45,141 nucleotides of DNA from a virus, in the IMG/VR virus record IMGVR_UViG_3300031673_000116, positions 1 through 45,141 of that record. One strand, written 5' to 3'. The position numbers and the translations under genes were made by a program. Position 1 is the stretch's first letter. Each line of letters opens with the position of its first letter. The notes below the pieces were generated by a model, which worked only from the letters and a program-made list of their open reading frames with translations, was not told the DNA's origin and did no database searches. Positions 1 to 6,611 of the stretch are shown here, one piece after another.

Positions 1-1
1 C

Positions 2-256
2 TCAAACAAGAAGCAACGTTCTAAGTCTGAACGACAAATTGTCAAGAGAGAGATCGGACAATTTGATCCGTTTGATTTATACTGCGAATACTGTGGCCGA
101 AGGCTATGTAATTATGATTGTGACATGCATCTAGATGAAGACATGTATCTAGATGAAAGTGCATGGGACGATATGTGCCTTGAAATGCTGATAGACAATC
201 CACAAAGCCATAAAGTAGTAGAACAATACTTAATAGTTGACGAAACGGAGAATTAG
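2..256 (+). CDS. 5'-truncated small zinc-ribbon-like protein
   Basis: The reading frame is open from the left edge of the window to the TAG at 254-256, so this is the last 84 residues of a gene that starts outside. It carries a cysteine cluster CEYCGRRLCNYDC near residue 29, which looks like a small zinc-binding knuckle, followed by an acidic tail rich in Asp and Glu. No family was recognised. The downstream gene has its own promoter, whose -35 box lies inside the last codons of this frame. It is one of at least four small Cys-pair proteins in the window. The frame is short enough that chance openness is possible, but the composition looks coding. Confidence 0.55.
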   Translation, partial: SNKKQRSKSERQIVKREIGQFDPFDLYCEYCGRRLCNYDCDMHLDEDMYLDESAWDDMCLEMLIDNPQSHKVVEQYLIVDETEN

Positions 257-265
257 TAGTAAAAT
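237..265 (+). promoter_or_regulatory. Sigma70-like promoter
   Basis: TTGACG at 237-242, a 17-nt spacer, then TAAAAT at 260-265. Each box matches the bacterial consensus at five of six positions. It lies about 50 nt upstream of the TTG start at 315, and transcription would begin near 272. The -35 box overlaps the end of the preceding gene. It would drive the 315-2413 group. Confidence 0.6.
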
Positions 266-314
266 TCAGCTTATTAGTATCCGTATGTTTTGTCCTATTT
301 AGGAGGCTTCAATT

Positions 315-779
315 TTGGCTATTGAGAACGATACAGACTATCTTCAAAAATCGGGCAAGGAAGAAGCACTCAACTTGCTTGTTGGGTCTAATTCTGCCGT
401 AACGGCTCTTAGGTTTTCTATCGATGACACATATGCCCCCCCGGTAGGCGCCCTGTTCACGTATACGGTTGATCTGGCCTCGTCTCAGATTCCCGCACCT
501 GAACGGCTCAATGGTCCATATAGATACTGGACATTTACCACAGAAGATTTTGGTGGTGGAAGCGCAAACCTTTTAGTGGTTTTTGGCTCGGCAGATAACG
601 CCGCTGCTTCTGCCGCAGCGGCAGATATTGGGGGGGTTGCTGGAACTACACATCTGGAGGTTGATCTTGGGTTTGTCCCCGATGGAATCCCAAGAACATT
701 CTTCTTTAGAGATGGAATTACCAGATGTGACATGTTCACCGTCACCGGGCCCACTGGCGTTATTGTAGAGATCCATTAA
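315..779 (+). CDS. Hypothetical protein, possibly virion-associated
   Basis: A 154-residue protein with a TTG start, chosen because AGGAGG lies at 301-306, eight bases before it. The sequence is rich in Ala, Gly, Thr and Val and in short beta-type stretches, with no signal peptide, membrane segment or catalytic motif. An Ala-rich patch lies near residues 93-100. It is followed after 2 nt by a 411-residue beta-rich protein, so the two probably form one operon from the promoter at 237. The composition resembles minor virion or fibre-tip components, but no family was recognised and the role is unknown. Confidence 0.7.
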   Translation: MAIENDTDYLQKSGKEEALNLLVGSNSAVTALRFSIDDTYAPPVGALFTYTVDLASSQIPAPERLNGPYRYWTFTTEDFGGGSANLLVVFGSADNAAASAAAADIGGVAGTTHLEVDLGFVPDGIPRTFFFRDGITRCDMFTVTGPTGVIVEIH

Positions 780-781
780 CA

Positions 782-2017
782 ATGGGACATCATCCTTGGC
801 GCAACACCATGCACCCAGGTCCAATCTGGTATACCAATGCGGGGATGGGACACTGGTCGCAATACACTGCTCCCGTCGCATTTGTAGCTGGAACATGGGT
901 TGAGCAAATTGCAGCAGGATCAGTAACACCTATCTCTGGTTCTTTTGCTAGCTTCCCCCATGACGGGGCAGGTGGCAACAAGAATTGGTATTCATTGTCT
1001 CACACCGCTGGGTTCGGTGGTGATGAATTCCTACAGTTGCTCAGGGTGCCCAGTGATTATTCCGTAATTGAAGAGATCGACGCTCCATTTGCTGCATTTG
1101 ACAGTTTGGCACTTTATCGTGGGTTAATGGTCAATGCCGGTATCACAGCGGAACTTATGATCACTGGACTTGCCGCTGATACTGTTTCTGTGAACGCCCA
1201 CCTTGCGTATACGGCAACACCGTTGACAACAACCTCTCCGACATGGACATCGGTGAATAAGTTTTCGGGAACCACAACGCCAACTGGATTCGTGATTCTT
1301 TCACCAATGCTCCCCCTTGTTGGGCATCATCTCGGACAGTCACATATGGCCCTTGCGCAGTCCGAAGTGAGTGGAGACATTGGTATTTACACATGGGACT
1401 CTCTCAGCGGAACATCTGAGGTTTTAGAGAACACAATATTAGCTTCCGCTTCTCTCCTGAACCAAGTCTCTGGTGGTGGACTGATTGTAAACGATAGTTT
1501 CCTTGCTTTCTCTTTCTACGACAATGATGCTCAAGAATTCGTTGTAGTTGGGAAAGATCCCTCAACCTCGACCGTCCTTTTTGAGAGTCGCTCGGCACAG
1601 GCAGGTGGGACTACGGCAAACGGAGTCACCAGGGGATCCGCCAGGGCAAACATTACCGCTACAGTGGCGGCAGAGTGTGAGTTCTACGTTGAGCCCATTG
1701 TGTTCCCTGCTGCGCCCAAGACAATGATTGTGACTACAGCCGGTGTCACATCAGAACCCACGCTACCGTCTTTGCCAAAAGGAAGCGGTGATCTTTCAAA
1801 CAAACAATATGCCATTGTTGATGGTGGTTTGATCTACAGACGAGACACACCCGGGTTCACATATGCACTACAGACTAACGTAGTGGACTCTCCTGTTTTC
1901 ACTGGTGGTGGTGCAGTTTCCCCAATGGTGGCTGATCGTTCTCTTGACCAATCTGATGGCTCTGCCATTCAGGTTCTCTTGGATGATGGAAGTGTCTGGA
2001 CCTTTCATCCTTCCTAG
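782..2017 (+). CDS. Hypothetical beta-rich protein, possibly a virion or receptor-binding component
   Basis: A 411-residue protein starting with ATG two bases after the previous stop; the RBS is weak, which suggests translational coupling. The N-terminal 40 residues are rich in His, Trp, Gly and Tyr. The rest consists of Thr/Ser/Gly/Val-rich segments of the kind seen in beta-propeller, fibre or adhesin-like phage proteins. No enzymatic motif, signal peptide or transmembrane segment is visible. It sits between the 154-residue beta-rich protein and a membrane-anchored coiled-coil protein. The structural guess comes from composition and length only. Confidence 0.7.
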   Translation: MGHHPWRNTMHPGPIWYTNAGMGHWSQYTAPVAFVAGTWVEQIAAGSVTPISGSFASFPHDGAGGNKNWYSLSHTAGFGGDEFLQLLRVPSDYSVIEEIDAPFAAFDSLALYRGLMVNAGITAELMITGLAADTVSVNAHLAYTATPLTTTSPTWTSVNKFSGTTTPTGFVILSPMLPLVGHHLGQSHMALAQSEVSGDIGIYTWDSLSGTSEVLENTILASASLLNQVSGGGLIVNDSFLAFSFYDNDAQEFVVVGKDPSTSTVLFESRSAQAGGTTANGVTRGSARANITATVAAECEFYVEPIVFPAAPKTMIVTTAGVTSEPTLPSLPKGSGDLSNKQYAIVDGGLIYRRDTPGFTYALQTNVVDSPVFTGGGAVSPMVADRSLDQSDGSAIQVLLDDGSVWTFHPS

Positions 2018-2029
2018 TGAGGAGGCATC

Positions 2030-2413
2030 ATGGATCCGCTTTCTCAACTAGGTGTCGGTGGAGTTTTCGCTGTCTTTATCATCAGGGAAGTGTTTAATCT
2101 CCTAGATAAACGCAAGACCGCTAATGGTTCTATAGAACCAGATGATTCTATCAAGAAGACTATCTATCAGATATCCAAACAGATAGATGACCTACATGAC
2201 TGGCACAAGGTTACGGATGAGGATGGAGTCAAGGTGTGGTATGTCAGGCGAAGCCTGGAGACCTCCCTCAAAGATCTGTCTGATAATATTAGAATTCAGA
2301 CTGAGGTTCTACAGAAGATTCTCCAGACACAAACCAATATGGAGAACAATATGAACAAACTAGAGGCTGATCTGGCTAAACAGGCTGACAACAAATCTGT
2401 AAGTTCTGTCTAA
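2030..2413 (+). CDS. Small N-terminally anchored coiled-coil protein
   Basis: A 127-residue protein with GAGGAGG (about 2018-2024) before the ATG. Residues about 5-22 form one hydrophobic segment, followed by a positive DKRK stretch, so the long C-terminal part would lie in the cytoplasm. That part is heptad-rich (about residues 75-120, with repeated Leu, Ile, Asn and Lys) and probably a coiled coil. The layout recalls small phage membrane proteins of lysis cassettes or superinfection systems, but no family was recognised. It is the last gene of the 315-2413 run, and a TTGACA promoter begins about 30 nt after its stop. Confidence 0.7.
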   Translation: MDPLSQLGVGGVFAVFIIREVFNLLDKRKTANGSIEPDDSIKKTIYQISKQIDDLHDWHKVTDEDGVKVWYVRRSLETSLKDLSDNIRIQTEVLQKILQTQTNMENNMNKLEADLAKQADNKSVSSV

Positions 2414-2441
2414 GTGTTGGTTATCGTTGGTGATCTTTTCC

Positions 2442-2472
2442 CTTGACAGAGACTAGACTGACCTGCTAGGGT
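2442..2472 (+). promoter_or_regulatory. Putative promoter upstream of the AT-rich repeat cluster
   Basis: TTGACA at 2442-2447, followed about 18 nt later by TAGGGT. The -10 box is poor but resembles TAGGAT and TAGGTT at two other TTGACA sites in the window. It would transcribe through the AT-rich repeats toward the small membrane ORF at 2579. Confidence 0.4.
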
Positions 2473-2505
2473 GGAGGGTGGTAGCGGGGGGATAATAAAA
2501 ACACA

Positions 2506-2563
2506 TTAACTAAAGATAACTAATAAATAAAGATAACTAAGATTAGTTAAATTAGTTAACTAA
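2506..2563 (+). repeat. AT-rich cluster of direct and inverted short repeats
   Basis: About 58 bases of very AT-rich DNA. TAAAGATAACTAA occurs twice (2511-2523 and 2528-2540). ATTAGTTAA occurs twice in tandem (2542-2550 and 2551-2559). The palindromic partners TTAACTAA (2506-2513, 2556-2563) and TTAGTTAA (2543-2550, 2552-2559) appear in both orientations. Such an array could be a multi-site operator, an iteron-type origin element or a DNA-unwinding region. It is non-coding and lies between a TTGACA promoter and a small membrane ORF. Confidence 0.6.
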
Positions 2564-2578
2564 GGGGATACAAATTTC

Positions 2579-2698
2579 GTGCCAATTTCAATATTTGAAT
2601 ACGAACAGAATATATACAATGCTGGTGTCCGTGGATGGTGGATTGGATTCTCTGTTGGTATTATCACAGGATTATTGCTCTCTGTTGTTCTTATGTGA
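2579..2698 (+). CDS. Small single-pass membrane protein (39 aa)
   Basis: A short frame with a GTG start at 2579 and a weak purine-rich AAGGGGA site about 12 bases upstream. The product has a polar N-terminus of about 18 residues, then one continuous hydrophobic segment (about residues 20-38, IGFSVGIITGLLLSVVLM) running to the C-terminus, which is a tail-anchored layout. It is too short for family recognition. It would be the only coding gene between 2414 and 2768 and would be read from the promoter near 2442. The clean membrane segment favours a real gene; the spaced RBS and GTG start count against it. Confidence 0.4.
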   Translation: MPISIFEYEQNIYNAGVRGWWIGFSVGIITGLLLSVVLM

Positions 2699-2714
2699 CA
2701 CCTTATGTGACACC
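2691..2714 (+). repeat. 12-bp tandem direct repeat before a promoter
   Basis: TTATGTGACACC occurs twice back to back (2691-2702, 2703-2714), ending two bases before the -35 box at 2717. The first copy includes the stop codon of the small membrane ORF. The position fits an activator or repressor binding site for the next promoter. Confidence 0.55.
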
Positions 2715-2716
2715 AC

Positions 2717-2745
2717 TTGACAAGATAAGATCCAGGTGGTAGGAT
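2717..2745 (+). promoter_or_regulatory. Promoter driving the non-coding/tRNA-like region
   Basis: A perfect TTGACA (2717-2722), a 17-nt spacer, then TAGGAT (2740-2745). Transcription would start near 2752 and run through about 290 bases with no convincing gene into the first tRNA-like element. The tandem repeat directly upstream suggests regulation. Confidence 0.55.
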
Positions 2746-3045
2746 TCATTCAGTGATTAGCGAGGTATTTGAAAAACAAAGTTGCGGTTGTCACGGCAAG
2801 GTTTTTGGGTATAACCTACTGTGAGGGAAGAGTTCCCGTGTGTGTGTGGTTTCTCCTTCCGTTGTTGGTCATGGTGTTTCCTTCGTCGCTTCTCTCCTCG
2901 CTCTTTCTGTTTCTCTCACGAATGAACTCACAAAAACCCAACTCTTTTAGCCTAATGACTGCACGAAGTTGTTATATTTCATCCGTCAAAATCCTTGTCC
3001 CAAAGGGTCGTGCCCCGCTATACGGCTCGGAATCAGGATGAAACA
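2746..3045 (+). other. ORF-poor stretch between promoter and tRNA-like element
   Basis: Three hundred bases with no convincing gene. The only frame (TTG at 2769 to the stop at 3039-3041, 90 residues) has a marginal RBS, and its product shows a low-complexity Leu/Ser/Phe stretch followed by sequence that does not look like protein. A small hairpin (GGAA-GAG-TTCC) lies near 2827-2837. It may be a leader or non-coding RNA transcribed with the tRNA-like elements. I cannot name one. Confidence 0.4.
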
Positions 3046-3117
3046 CGGGGGTTCGTCTAATGGTAAGACCGTGGGAAACAACCCATGTTGCAGGTTCGAG
3101 TCCTGCACCCCAGACCA
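3046..3117 (+). tRNA. tRNA-like element with abnormal anticodon arm
   Basis: The element is 72 nt long. The acceptor strands 3046-3052 and 3107-3113 pair at six of seven positions (one G-A mismatch), followed by discriminator A and an encoded CCA (3115-3117). The D arm is GTCT/AGAC (3055-3058, 3066-3069) with GG in its loop. The T arm is perfect: GCAGG/CCTGC around TTCGAGT (3095-3101). The anticodon arm is wrong: stem GTGGG/CCCAT closes a six-base AAACAA loop, with no U33 and a three-base variable region. No amino-acid identity can be assigned. It could be a degenerate tRNA, a tRNA with a one-base deletion, or a dedicated tRNA-like RNA. Confidence 0.55.
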
Positions 3118-3339
3118 TTGCCCTCATGGATTATTCGGTGTGTAAACCATGAGTATTTCACATTCAAGTAAGATCTTGCAGGGTCGAGCCTCTGGGTGTG
3201 GTGTCGGTCAGCACCGGCCCAATCTTTTTAGTGGCTGCAATCACAATGATAGAAGGTTGGGCATTGTAGGGTAGTGTGGAGGGGGGTCCAGTAAATGAGA
3301 CTGGATCACGCCAGGGGCGAGGATTGGGCCGCCTGGTTG
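3118..3339 (+). other. Spacer between tRNA-like elements with hairpins
   Basis: No gene is visible. A 7-bp inverted repeat CTCATGG/CCATGAG lies at 3123-3129 and 3147-3153. About 40 bases later comes a T-arm-like string GCAGGGTCGAGCCTCTG (near 3178-3194), which could be the remains of a third tRNA. A short GGTG/CACC hairpin near 3201-3216 is followed by a T-rich run, AATCTTTTTAG, which could be a weak terminator. Confidence 0.3.
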
Positions 3340-3406
3340 ACCCCTGTAGCTCAGTCGGGAGAGCCGTCAGTTCTGGGTCGGAGGTTCGAGTCCTCCCAGG
3401 GGGCCA
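3340..3406 (+). tRNA. tRNA-like element lacking a normal anticodon arm
   Basis: Acceptor strands CCCCTG (3341-3346) and CAGGGG (3397-3402) pair perfectly for six pairs. The D arm is GCTC/GAGC (3349-3352, 3361-3364). The T arm is GGAGG/CCTCC around TTCGAGT (3385-3391), and CCA is encoded at 3404-3406. Only about 14 bases separate the D arm from the T arm, where about 22 are normal, and no 5-bp anticodon stem with a 7-base loop can form. The 3' acceptor strand AGGGGG lies five bases before the ATG at 3409 and may serve as that gene's ribosome site. It is a tRNA remnant or a tRNA mimic. Confidence 0.5.
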
Positions 3407-3408
3407 TT

Positions 3409-3594
3409 ATGAATATAAAACAAGAACTCAGAAGAGTAGTTGAAAGAATGTTGAATACCCCCAGTTGGGAATCAGATGATTTCAATACTGGGTGGGTTGC
3501 GGCTTGTGAAGAATTACTCATAGCTATGGACGGCGAAGGGGATTTTGTAGACATTAATCAGATGATCGCAGACAAAGAAAGCGATGGCGTATGA
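3409..3594 (+). CDS. Small hypothetical soluble protein (61 aa)
   Basis: The frame is open further upstream (to 3295), but that extension would translate the tRNA-like element, so the ATG at 3409 is taken as the start; AGGGGG at 3398-3403 is a fitting ribosome site. The product is a small acidic, helical protein with no recognised domain. Its helix near residues 20-40 is rich in Trp, Glu and Asp. Its stop overlaps the next ATG (ATGA), which indicates translational coupling to a run of tiny genes. Confidence 0.55.
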   Translation: MNIKQELRRVVERMLNTPSWESDDFNTGWVAACEELLIAMDGEGDFVDINQMIADKESDGV

Positions 3595-3680
3595 TTCTTG
3601 CGTTAATCGCAATCGCTGATGTATACGTGATTGTATGGATGGTCCACGAGTTGAGATATTGTTGGAGGGGGAATGACTAA
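3591..3680 (+). CDS. Tiny single-pass membrane protein (29 aa)
   Basis: The ATG at 3591 overlaps the previous TGA in the ATGA arrangement typical of coupled phage genes. The product begins with a hydrophobic segment (residues 1-18, ILALIAIADVYVIVWMV) and ends in a short charged tail with one Cys and two Arg. No family can be assigned at this length. The neighbouring genes on the right also encode small membrane proteins. Confidence 0.45.
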   Translation: MILALIAIADVYVIVWMVHELRYCWRGND

Positions 3681-3852
3681 CTTTATTATTGGCCTTGTGG
3701 TTCTGGCCGTGTGGGGCCCGTTCTGTCACTATTTCGTCTTTGATTGGGGCCACAAGAAACGGAGTATGAAGTATGATTGGTATTCCGAAGATGAAGATAG
3801 TCAACATGTATTCTGTGGGGGAGACAAAGTACCTGATCATAAGATGCCCTAA
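3673..3852 (+). CDS. Small membrane protein (59 aa)
   Basis: The ATG at 3673 has GGAGG at 3664-3668 and overlaps the previous stop by eight bases. Residues 4-20 form a hydrophobic segment (FIIGLVVLAVWG), followed by a His-, Trp- and Lys-containing stretch and an acidic tail. The last 80 bases overlap, in another frame, the start of the zinc-ribbon gene at 3773. Both genes have plausible ribosome sites, so the overlap may be real. No family was recognised. Confidence 0.45.
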   Translation: MTNFIIGLVVLAVWGPFCHYFVFDWGHKKRSMKYDWYSEDEDSQHVFCGGDKVPDHKMP

Positions 3853-4051
3853 GTGTGGCATGAGGTTTGGACACCCCGAGAACAGATTTAGTGTTGAATG
3901 CCCCAGGGTGGGTTGCATAAATGTTGATGGCCTGGTAAACATCAGAGATCGTTTTAGGGTTGCTGATCTTGAATCTACATGCAGAACGATAATTGGTTCT
4001 TCAAACTTCGCTAATAAATGGAGTCAGATAAAATGGACACCGCAGGGCTAG
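3773..4051 (+). CDS. Small zinc-ribbon protein
   Basis: A 92-residue protein with ATG at 3773 and GGAG at 3762-3765. It contains CPKCGMRFGHPENRF and, about 15 residues after the first pair, a second pair in ECPRVGC (residues about 25-48). Two cysteine pairs in this spacing make a typical zinc ribbon. The remaining C-terminal 40 residues are helical and charged. Many phages carry such proteins as nucleic-acid-binding accessory factors, but no specific function is visible. Its 3' end overlaps the next gene by a few codons. Confidence 0.6.
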   Translation: MIGIPKMKIVNMYSVGETKYLIIRCPKCGMRFGHPENRFSVECPRVGCINVDGLVNIRDRFRVADLESTCRTIIGSSNFANKWSQIKWTPQG

Positions 4052-4422
4052 CCGTTGAGATGATGGAGTCAGGTAAATTTGATAGACCTGAGATTTATGT
4101 TGCCAAGTTCCAGGCAGCCATTGATACAATCCAGCAACAGACCGCTAAGGCTGTAGCCAATAAGTACAATGGTCAGGTCATGGCATTAGATGAGAAGATC
4201 AAGAAACTTTGTGTGGCCTCTAAGAATGTGTGCATTCATTATATCAATGATGGCACCCGCAATGATGATGCTGGGTATAACGATGGTGGATGTTCTGGCC
4301 CTTGTGTGAGTTTTGGCTCTGACACTCAGTTGCAGGAATTTGAAGACAAGATTGAGAAGATCGTAGGCGTGCTGGAACAGGAGTTTGGCATCACATTTCC
4401 TGAGATTTACGCCGGGGATTAA
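4033..4422 (+). CDS. Hypothetical alpha-helical protein
   Basis: About 129 residues. Two in-frame ATGs exist (4018 and 4033); the second is preferred because GGAG at 4020-4023 precedes it by nine bases. The N-terminal half is helical (residues about 10-55, rich in Gln, Ala and Lys). A central Asn/Asp/Gly-rich segment with Cys residues follows (near residues 60-85), then a charged helix to the C-terminus. No domain was recognised. It overlaps the zinc-ribbon gene and is followed by the leaderless-type promoter of the 4441 gene. Confidence 0.6.
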   Translation: MDTAGLAVEMMESGKFDRPEIYVAKFQAAIDTIQQQTAKAVANKYNGQVMALDEKIKKLCVASKNVCIHYINDGTRNDDAGYNDGGCSGPCVSFGSDTQLQEFEDKIEKIVGVLEQEFGITFPEIYAGD

Positions 4423-4434
4423 TTTTGTTATACT
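4406..4434 (+). promoter_or_regulatory. Promoter placed for a leaderless transcript
   Basis: TTTACG (4406-4411), a 17-nt spacer, then TATACT (4429-4434, five of six matches to consensus). Six bases later comes the ATG at 4441, which is where transcription would start. No Shine-Dalgarno sequence lies before that ATG. Confidence 0.5.
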
Positions 4435-4440
4435 GCCCAT

Positions 4441-4644
4441 ATGGGTGCAATTACTTTCTTCCTCTATTTGAACATTTTTGCTATGGTCTTCGGTCTTGGC
4501 TGTGGCCTGTTGGAGTTCAAACAAAGGTTGGCCTATCGTGAGGATAACGCATTTATAAAGTCACTTGGGCTGTCATGTGCATACATGATGTCGTCAATGG
4601 TCATTATCAATGCAATCAGAATTGTTATAGCGTTGATGTTTTAG
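4441..4644 (+). CDS. Small two-pass membrane protein
   Basis: A 67-residue protein with two predicted membrane helices, about residues 3-24 (ITFFLYLNIFAMVFGLGCGL) and 43-66 (SCAYMMSSMVIINAIRIVIALM), joined by a charged loop with Lys, Arg and Glu. The size and two-helix shape fit a holin-like or other small inner-membrane protein, but it lies far from the endolysin. There is no ribosome site before the ATG and a -10 box ends seven bases upstream, so a leaderless mRNA is likely. The next gene (GT2) starts one base after its stop, so this gene may lead the glycan operon. Confidence 0.6.
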   Translation: MGAITFFLYLNIFAMVFGLGCGLLEFKQRLAYREDNAFIKSLGLSCAYMMSSMVIINAIRIVIALMF

Positions 4645-4645
4645 T

Positions 4646-5389
4646 ATGAAACGCTCTACTGTATTATTCCTGGCAAAGAACAGGTTTGCATTTACACAGG
4701 CATCTCTGCTATCCGTGCTGAGATACACCAATCCAGAATTGACAGAGAGAGTTGTCTTGGTCGATGGTGGATCCGAAGATGGGACAAAGGAATTCTTGCG
4801 TGATATTTGTACTATATATGACGGGCCACACATCCTTGAGTTTGTCGCGGGTCAGGTCGGGCATGTCTGCGATTGTTTCAAATACGTTGTCCCTAGTTGT
4901 GGCACCGATTTCCTGGCTAAGATTGACAACGATGTCGTTGTGCCACCTTATTGGATGGATCATTGTGTTGAGATTCTCGATGGCAATCCAAAGATTTCAT
5001 TTCTTGGGACTGTTGCTAGGGACTCCAAGCCGTTTGATGCCTCAGATGAGGCAGAGAGGTCTACTATTGGGGTCAAGAATATTGGAGGAGTTGGATTATT
5101 CAGAACCAAACCATTTAAGAGGACCATGCCGAAGGGAGCAAACAAATACTTTGGGTTCCAGGGGTTCCAGTCTCAATCAGGTGGCGGGTGCGCATGGGTC
5201 CACCCAAACATGAGGTGCTTTTTGCTGGACAAGGTTCCTGTTGAGCCATGGAGGGGGCTGACTAAGAATTACATTAGCAAGGGGTATCAACGGAGTTGGC
5301 AGCCATACAAGAAGGATCCCGATTTTTGGTCATGGTTCCTTGATGATAATTTTGTTGATGATTATATCTCAGAAGAGGCAATGGAATAA
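4646..5389 (+). CDS. Family 2 (GT-A fold) glycosyltransferase
   Basis: A 247-residue protein with the GT2 N-terminal beta-alpha pattern (residues 1-50), including VVLVDGGSEDGT, the usual nucleotide-sugar-binding opening. LAKIDNDVVVP at about residues 88-98 holds the DxD-type metal site. GT2 enzymes move a sugar from a nucleotide sugar to an acceptor. No membrane helix is present, so it is soluble and cytoplasmic. It follows the small membrane protein by one base and overlaps the methyltransferase by one base, giving an operon with two methyltransferases. Donor and acceptor are unknown. This is a confident superfamily call. Confidence 0.85.
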   Translation: MKRSTVLFLAKNRFAFTQASLLSVLRYTNPELTERVVLVDGGSEDGTKEFLRDICTIYDGPHILEFVAGQVGHVCDCFKYVVPSCGTDFLAKIDNDVVVPPYWMDHCVEILDGNPKISFLGTVARDSKPFDASDEAERSTIGVKNIGGVGLFRTKPFKRTMPKGANKYFGFQGFQSQSGGGCAWVHPNMRCFLLDKVPVEPWRGLTKNYISKGYQRSWQPYKKDPDFWSWFLDDNFVDDYISEEAME

Positions 5390-5907
5390 TGAGCAAAATC
5401 CAAGTGGCAGATGAGCCTTGGTGGACTCCCGGGGCTATTAAGCTGATTGAGGATCATTTGTGTAATGTTCCCGATCCTGGCGCTGACATCCTTGAGTTTG
5501 GTTGTGGCGGTTCTACGGTTTGGCTCTCTCGTCTTTGTGCGTCGTTGATCTCTGTAGACCACAACCAAGAGTGGGTGGATGCAGTCAACCAAAAGATCGG
5601 AGACCTTGAGCCACTGATTGATGTGTACAAGAGAGATAGGCCGTATCACACGGTGTGCGACAAGATGAAGGGTGATTTTGATCTGGTCTGCGTGGACGGG
5701 AGAGACCGGATACAATGTGTTCAAGCGTCTAAGGCGCTGGTTCGGCCTGGTGGGATTCTTCTCTTGGACAACTCAGAACGAGAGAAGTACAAGCCTATTT
5801 TCAGTATGTTAAAAACATGGCATAGAATTGAAACTAGCTGGAATTACTTCCATCATCTCAAACAGAAAAGGATTGGATGGTCAACAACAATGTGGATGAA
5901 ACCATGA
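5389..5907 (+). CDS. Class I SAM-dependent methyltransferase
   Basis: A 172-residue protein. Motif I is DILEFGCGGSTVWLSR at about residues 29-44, the glycine-rich SAM-binding loop. SVDHNQ follows as the acidic end of strand 2. DLVCVDGRDR (near residues 99-108) is the motif IV region, and RPGGILLLDN closes the Rossmann core. The substrate cannot be read from the sequence. Its one-base overlap with the GT2 gene and its overlap with the FkbM gene suggest that it methylates the same sugar or peptide product. It is short but complete for a minimal core. Confidence 0.8.
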   Translation: MSKIQVADEPWWTPGAIKLIEDHLCNVPDPGADILEFGCGGSTVWLSRLCASLISVDHNQEWVDAVNQKIGDLEPLIDVYKRDRPYHTVCDKMKGDFDLVCVDGRDRIQCVQASKALVRPGGILLLDNSEREKYKPIFSMLKTWHRIETSWNYFHHLKQKRIGWSTTMWMKP

Positions 5908-6611
5908 ATATTGTACCAGGCGAGGAAATTCGTGAGGTGGATGTTTACGGAAAGACATTCACTGTCTTGGCTAAAAATAAGTGGTTCTGGGATCGTGTAG
6001 AGAAACGAGTATGGGAACCAGAGACGTTCAAGATTCTCGACCAGTATCTTACCAGAGAGGTTTACTATCTTGATGTTGGTGCCTGGATTGGTCCCACTGC
6101 CATGTTCGCGGCAACATTGGCCGGTCATGTTTGTTGTGTTGAACCTGATCCGGTAGCAAGGGCAATCCTGACTAAGAACATGTATATGAACGGGCGCCGT
6201 CATAAATTTGATTATGACATCATCCATGGGGCCATTTGCCCTAATAGAGCAACTGTAGTGGTCAAAGCCAGGGGTGCTCTTGGCAACAGTATGACTTCGA
6301 TATATGGATCTGGCGAAGGCAGAGTAGTCGATGCATACACAATCCAAAGATTAGGCACCGGACCCGACAATCTATTTGTTAAGATGGACACAGAGGGGGC
6401 AGAAGCAGAGATTATCCCCGGGGAAATTCAGTTTCTTTGTGACAATAAAGTTACCGTATACTTGTCTCTGCACTGGGACGTGATCCCCGCTGCCAAGCAC
6501 AAAGGGCTGATTGAGGCCATGTACAAGATGCGAGTGGAGGATGTTCACGGAAACAATATCCCTGTGAAAGATATCTTGAATTATCGAACCGTAATGCTAC
6601 TTCCTGGTTGA
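5877..6611 (+). CDS. FkbM-family methyltransferase
   Basis: A 244-residue protein. YLDVGAWIGPTAMFAA (about residues 62-77) is the FkbM-type SAM-binding motif, and CCVEPDPVA follows. LFVKMDTEGAEAEII near residue 165 matches the characteristic KxDxEGxE block. The family O-methylates sugars and natural products and is common in surface-polysaccharide clusters. The start at 5877 has AAGGA four bases upstream; a second ATG at 5904 overlaps the previous stop (ATGA) and is an alternative. It ends just before a TTGACA promoter and closes the glycan block. Confidence 0.85.
   Translation: MVNNNVDETMNIVPGEEIREVDVYGKTFTVLAKNKWFWDRVEKRVWEPETFKILDQYLTREVYYLDVGAWIGPTAMFAATLAGHVCCVEPDPVARAILTKNMYMNGRRHKFDYDIIHGAICPNRATVVVKARGALGNSMTSIYGSGEGRVVDAYTIQRLGTGPDNLFVKMDTEGAEAEIIPGEIQFLCDNKVTVYLSLHWDVIPAAKHKGLIEAMYKMRVEDVHGNNIPVKDILNYRTVMLLPG

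Noticed and set aside
2769-3041. 90-residue frame with TTG start
   Set aside because: Weak ribosome site, low-complexity Leu/Ser/Phe product, and a C-terminal part that reads like non-coding sequence. It runs up to the tRNA-like element.
3295-3408. N-terminal extension of the 3409 gene
   Set aside because: The extension would translate through the second tRNA-like element. The ATG at 3409 has its own ribosome site.
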